Source of the DNA: Euperipatoides rowelli
Lineage: Eukaryota > Onychophora > Udeonychophora > Euonychophora > Peripatopsidae
DNA: 12,138 bases
Reading direction: 5' to 3' (one strand)
Assembly (NCBI GenBank): GCA_003024985.2
Contig: PXIH01S0003337.1
This document shows positions 8,926-12,138 of this stretch, in pieces. The notes under the pieces were generated by a model. The model was not told the origin of the DNA, did not search any database, and worked only from the letters and a program-made list of their open reading frames with translations. Position 1 is the stretch's first letter. Each line of letters begins with the position of its first letter. A program made the translations under genes and the position numbers.

Positions 8926-9139
8926 TTTCCAACTTTGCTACTGTAGTATCCAAAGTATAAGTTTATATTAGCACATCTCAGCCTCATACGCAATGCTCGT
9001 CCGTTGCGTAAAAACGGAGAGCTTTGTGTAATATCATGCGCCTTTGAGAAGTCAGGCATGCACTATTAAAAGACGAATAGCCATCTGTCATCATCAGTAA
9101 AGTTGGAAAAATCCAACTTTTACACATAGCTCTCCGTTT
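8926..9139. repeat. GC-richer patch with nested inverted repeats
   Basis: Four inverted pairs lie within 214 bp. (1) TTTCCAACTTTGCT at 8926-8939 pairs with AGTAAAGTTGGAAA at 9096-9109 (13 of 14). (2) TACGCAA at 8987-8993 pairs with TTGCGTA at 9004-9010. (3) AAACGGAGAGCTTTGTGTA at 9012-9030 pairs with 9121-9139 (18 of 19). (4) AAAGTTGGA at 9099-9107 and TCCAACTTT at 9112-9120 make a perfect 9 bp stem with a 4-base loop, abutting the arm at 9121. On the minus strand two overlapping frames (81 and 98 codons) cross it. The segment MPENKRRAMCKSWIFPTLLM is less AT-driven than other frames here, but I recognise no family. It could be a small mobile-element fragment or an unrecognised exon. Confidence 0.6.
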
Positions 9140-9335
9140 GTTCTCCGGCATGTTAGCCACTGAACCAATCATCTTAGGTTTTCTATGTAGAATAGACACG
9201 CTGTTGTTTTTGTCCTGATTGATTTTAGTTTGAAAACATCGTATTTCAATAATTGTTTTCATATTTTCCAACTGATTCAAATCAAATTATTAAAAAAAAA
9301 AAAAGCGTATTTGAAATAGATTTAAAGAAAACCCA
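9140..9335. other. Spacer before the Helitron
   Basis: This short non-coding stretch holds the 5' part of the 98-codon minus-strand frame (start near 9280) and an A run at about 9291-9304. The host base just before the Helitron is A at 9335. Confidence 0.5.
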
Positions 9336-9410
9336 TCTAAAATATAAAACAGAAAGTTTATTTGTTACAAACTTGTTTGTTTGTTAGTTTGTGATTATTT
9401 TGAATAAGCA

Positions 9411-10190
9411 ATTTAGCACAAACTTGAAATTTGGAATTTGGGTAGGTTTCATTGTGTCAACAATGAAAAACGAGTTTTGGATTTTATTTGGGTGGGGGTA
9501 AATGACCCAGAACTGTTTAGCATATTTCCCAACATAGCAGAAATTTTAAATTTGGCATGTGGGTTAGTTTCATAGTGTAGACAATGAAAATAGACTTATG
9601 GACTTTTTTTTTTTTGAGAAAATGACCCGGTAGTGTTTAGCATACTTCCCAACATAGCACAAACTTGAAATTTGGCATGTAGGTAGGTTCCATAGTGCAG
9701 ACAGTGAAAACAGAATTTAGGATTTTTTTTTTTGTGGGGTGGGGGTAAATAATCCAGAATTGTTTAGCATACTTTCCAACATGGCATAGACTTGATATTT
9801 GGCATGGGGGTAGGTTCCATAGTGTAGACAATAGAAACAAAGTTTTGGATTTTTTTTTTTGTGGGGTGGGGGTAAATAATCCAGAATTGTTTAGCATACT
9901 TTCCAACATGGCATAGACTTGATATTTGGCATGGGGGTAGGTTCCATAGTGTAGACAATAGAAACAAAGTTTTGGATTTTTTTTTGAAATTTGGCATGTA
10001 GGTAGGTTCCATAGTGCAGACAATGAAAATAGACTTTAGGATTTTTTTTTTTGGGGGGGGGGGATAATCCAGAATTGTTTAGCATACTTCTCAACATGGC
10101 ACAGACTTAATATTTTGGCATGGATGTAGGTTCCATAGTGTAGACAATAGAAACAAAGTTTTGGATTTTTGGGATGGATAGGGGTGGAGG
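9411..10190 (+). repeat. Tandem repeat inside the Helitron, about 120-128-bp units
   Basis: The anchor TTTAGCATACTTYCCAACAT occurs at about 9516, 9636, 9762, 9890 and 10078, with a partial unit beginning at about 9411. Each unit runs AACTTGAAATTTGGCATG, TAGGTAGGTTCCATAGTG, TAGACAATGAAAA, then a poly-T tract, GGGGTGGGGGTAAAT and AATCCAGAATTG. About 9720-9857 and 9848-9985 appear identical at an offset of 128 bp, indicating a very recent duplication. The fifth unit (about 9985-10040) lacks about 60 bp and is fused at the poly-T tract. The minus-strand frames of 66-128 codons here, rich in TMEPTPMPNIK-type text, are repeat translations. Confidence 0.92.
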
Positions 10191-10214
10191 GGGAGGGATG
10201 ACTGGGCAATGGAC

Positions 10215-10243
10215 ACCCGGGCAATGCCGTGTACAAGACCTAA
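10215..10243 (+). other. Helitron 3' terminal hairpin and CTAA end
   Basis: The stem is ACCCGG/CCGTGT with loop GCAATG, followed by ACAAGAC and CTAA. In Helitrons this hairpin is taken to act as the replication stop signal. The mismatch at 10217/10230 suggests decay or a variant; a CCGGGT arm would pair perfectly. Confidence 0.7.
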
Positions 10244-10617
10244 TTATTTATAATAAAAGGAAGGGGGGGAGGAATACATACATATTTTAACAACAGTTTT
10301 ATTATACACTTTGTTTAGTTTAATTTGATTACATTTTTTTGATGTGGATGTCAAATAATGTTACGAGTTTAATACATTTTCCGTAAGGTTTTAAAATTAA
10401 AGCGAAAATATTCTGTAAAATACTAGAAGTTTATTTGAATTCATTACGATATGTAAAACTAAAAACGATAATAAATGATGGAAATTAGGGGAGGAATATG
10501 ATTGGCTATTGTATAAAGCAATTCCATTGATTACGGAACAACCTTGCAGAAAAGTATGAACACATCTCTCCGCTTATGAGGTGGATAAACGGATCAAAAA
10601 CTTGTGTAAAAAGTATA
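10244..10617. other. Non-coding spacer
   Basis: There is no gene or clear element boundary here. Two similar GGGGAGGAATA(C/T) strings occur near 10267 and 10490. The stretch ends just before the inverted motif TGAGCCTTAATC at about 10621. Confidence 0.5.
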
Positions 10618-11202
10618 AATGAGCCTTAATCGAGGTGCAAATAGTTTGTGGTCTAATAAAACTTTCCGTGTGTTGAACCGTGTCTCAACCATGGATAAGG
10701 ATTTTGTGTTCGGTGTTAATGTTATCCATGGCTCAGCTAGATTTGGCCCTGCAAACACAATCACGGCTCAGCCGCGGATAATAAATTTGTAAATAACAGG
10801 AACCGGAAATAAATAAAAATGTTTATTCCCCTCATCCATAGAGCTTCTCAATATGGTGCCTTTAACAAAACAAAATCTATCAAAGATAATTTCAATTCTA
10901 TCTATTTGTAGATGTTATATTTTGCAAAATTAATACTTCAAGCGAGCGTGCTTGAATTTTTAACATGAGTAAGTGCTTGTTGTAATTTTTACGTCTTAGA
11001 GAATCCTATGTATTAAAATGCATTAACTACAAGAACTTTTAAATATGACTAATAATGAAATCATTTCTTACATCTAGGCTATTCTATATTTTGTTAAAGT
11101 TGTTACTTTTTTGTTCAGTTTAGATTTTTAATACTAATTTAAAATTATATCATAAATTCCTACAATTAAAAACAAATCTACAAATGCTAATATGTGAAGA
11201 GA

Positions 11203-11520
11203 AATTTGTAAAATTAGTAATTTTTAAATCCATTTATGGATTTTATCTTTGTAATTTTCTTAAGTAGCAAATAAAGTTTGCTTGAAAAAGAAAATTGCCG
11301 TAAATATGTATTGAAGAAAGCAAGTCACGCAAATAATGAAATTATATAATGCTAATATCATTATATAATTTTGTGATATAGTCTAGCCACGTTTGCTTTC
11401 TACAATATTTACGGCGCTTTTTCTTTTTTTTCTTTTTCAAGCAAACTTTATTTGCTATTAAAGAAAATTTACAAAGATAAAAGCTATAAATGGAATCAAA
11501 AATGACTAATTTTACAAATT
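11203..11520. repeat. Fold-back MITE-like element, about 130-bp inverted arms
   Basis: The left arm (11203 to about 11332) starts AATTTGTAAAATTAGTAATT. The complement of the right arm (11520 back to about 11386) starts AATTTGTAAAATTAGTCATT. The arms stay alignable through AAATCCATTTAT, TTTTATCTTTGTAA, TAGCAAATAAAGTTTGCTTG, AAAAAGAAAA and GCCGTAAATAT to AGAAAGCAA, with small indels and a longer A/T-pure run in the right arm. Between them lies a second perfect inverted repeat, AAATTATATAATG (11339-11351) with CATTATATAATTT (11359-11371), loop 7. The whole 318 bp can fold into one long hairpin. There is no coding capacity and no convincing target duplication. It lies near the centre of the larger inverted region 10618-11947. 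Confidence 0.85.
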
Positions 11521-11603
11521 ATGAATAATTCAGACTAGATATACAGGTAGACTATAAGTAATAGTCTACCTGTATATTATACTATATAATCTGTATTATT
11601 CAT
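11521..11603. repeat. Strong hairpin, perfect 15-bp stem plus extended stem
   Basis: ATACAGGTAGACTAT (11541-11555) and ATAGTCTACCTGTAT (11561-11575) are perfect inverted copies around the loop AAGTA. The stem continues imperfectly: ATGAATAATTCAGACTAGAT (11521-11540) pairs with the complement of 11584-11603 across an 8-base bulge (ATTATACT). The total is about 32 pairs. It starts at the first base after the fold-back element. It could be a nested small palindromic insertion, part of the same element, or a miRNA-precursor-like hairpin. Location among repeats makes an independent RNA gene less likely. Confidence 0.8.
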
Positions 11604-11947
11604 TTTTCTACATTCCAAGCAAAGTATTTCTGTTTGTCATTTGCAGTAAATAAATTATATTGATAGCATTTCATAGAAGCTGACGTTCTTTTCTTTTCCA
11701 TAATACAATAATAATACGGGGGGAAGAATCGTAAAAGTTAAAGGTACAACAGCCATGTTCCGACATTTTGAAATAAAAAAAAAATAGTGCTACAAACGGC
11801 GTAATAATGAATCACAACACAGCTCAACCGCGGATGGGCCAGGATCGTGTTCGCATGGTCATTGATTAAGGCTCAACCGTGGCTCAACCAGTATCAAGAA
11901 GGTTGGCTCAACCGCAGTTGAGCCGCTTATAAAGTGTCCATGCGAAT

Positions 11948-12138
11948 GGGGCCATATTGTATGCATCCAAACATATGTTTTTATGTTGTTAAGTAGTTAG
12001 TGATAATGATATTTAGAATGATAAACTACTAAGGTTAAAGCTAAGAATTCTGGTTATAGTCTTTTGTAGTAAAACTGACAATATCATTGGTTAACAAGAA
12101 AAAATGAAAATTGTATATGTGTAAATAAAAATATGCAG
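11948..12138. other. Non-coding tail of the window
   Basis: AT-rich sequence, no feature recognised. The window ends in AAATAAAAATATGCAG. Confidence 0.5.

Larger units (their letters stand above)
9336..10243 (+). mobile_element. Non-autonomous Helitron, 908 bp, structurally complete
   Basis: The 5' end reads TCTAAAATATAAAACAGAAA followed by GTTTATTTG and a TTGTTTGTTTGTTAGTTTG run. This matches the TC-start, TATATAAA-type, AAAGTTTGTTTG signature known from animal Helitrons. The 3' end has a short hairpin (ACCCGG at 10215-10220 with CCGTGT at 10227-10232, one C/T mismatch), then 7 bases, then CTAA at 10240-10243, fitting the CTRR rule with the hairpin ending 11 bases from the terminus. The flanking bases are A at 9335 and T at 10244, the expected insertion between A and T without target duplication. 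No Rep/helicase frame is present, so mobilisation would need an autonomous relative. Most of its body is the tandem array at 9411-10190. Confidence 0.75.
10618..11947. mobile_element. Composite palindromic element with GGCTCAACC subterminal motifs
   Basis: Inverted flanks enclose the region. TGAGCCTTAATC near 10621 pairs perfectly with GATTAAGGCTCA near 11864. About 10743-10777 (GGCCCTGCAAACACAATC, then ACGGCTCAGCCGCGG) pairs imperfectly with about 11822-11857 on the other strand. The motif (G)GCTCA(A/G)CC recurs near 10684, 10765, 11822, 11870, 11881 and 11905 (shorter CTCAACC at 10684). GGCTCAAC/GTTGAGCC at 11905-11924 is a perfect 8 bp stem with a 4-base loop. TTCGCATGG at about 11850 pairs with CCATGCGAA at about 11938. 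CCATGGATAA at 10689-10698 pairs with 10722-10731. This looks like a non-autonomous DNA transposon with structured subterminal regions, but the exact ends and any target duplication are unresolved and the superfamily is unknown. Confidence 0.55.

Noticed and set aside
8984-9280. Minus-strand 98-codon frame as a possible exon
   Set aside because: This is the least random-looking frame of the window, but it spans the nested inverted repeats, overlaps another minus-strand frame, and matches no family I know. It is reported as a finding, not as a gene.
9637-10236. Minus-strand frames of 66-128 codons with repeated TMEPT-PMPN text
   Set aside because: They are translations of the tandem repeat inside the Helitron. 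The frame breaks between units because unit length is not a multiple of three.
11541-11575. miRNA gene
   Set aside because: The hairpin is strong, but it abuts a fold-back transposon and its perfect symmetry fits a palindromic element better. Small-RNA data would be needed to claim a miRNA.

Overview
This is an AT-rich, repeat-dominated piece of animal nuclear DNA, most likely from an invertebrate and possibly a mollusc. The reasons are the long homopolymer runs, GATA microsatellites, several unrelated minisatellite arrays, an animal-type Helitron 5' end and a hAT-type DNA transposon end. The taxon is an inference and the mollusc suggestion is weak. There is no bacterial gene organisation, no rRNA or tRNA gene that I can recognise, no CRISPR array, and no open reading frame that I can defend as a gene. 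All open frames are short (128 codons or fewer); most are readings of tandem repeats, and I recognise none of the rest.

Layout. 1-260: six units of a 42-45 bp minisatellite, cut by the window edge. 845-2490: about 13 units of a 128-137 bp satellite, with a single N at 1715 that looks like an unresolved contig overlap. 3661-4235: an irregular minisatellite with two interleaved motifs. 4860-5500: old, diverged copies of the 132 bp satellite in both orientations. 5705-6255: an array of 25-30 bp GATGTCATCAA units arranged in a higher-order period of about 105 bp. 7413-7609 and 8183-8322: two halves of a GATA microsatellite split by a 573 bp hAT-like element (7610-8182). 8926-9139: a GC-richer patch with nested inverted repeats. 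9336-10243: a 908 bp non-autonomous Helitron with a plausible 5' TC end, a 3' hairpin, a CTAA end and an A/T insertion context. Its body is mostly a tandem repeat of about 125 bp. 10618-11947: a composite palindromic region whose flanks carry repeated GGCTCAACC motifs in inverted arrangement. It encloses a 318 bp fold-back element (11203-11520) and a strong hairpin (11521-11603).

Nothing here works together as a pathway. The window is best read as a gene-free (intergenic or intronic) landing zone for non-autonomous DNA transposons and expanding tandem repeats. I found no convincing undescribed biological system. The observations most worth checking are the structurally complete Helitron with an internal satellite, the hAT insertion inside the microsatellite, the composite palindrome, and the probable assembly artefact at the N.
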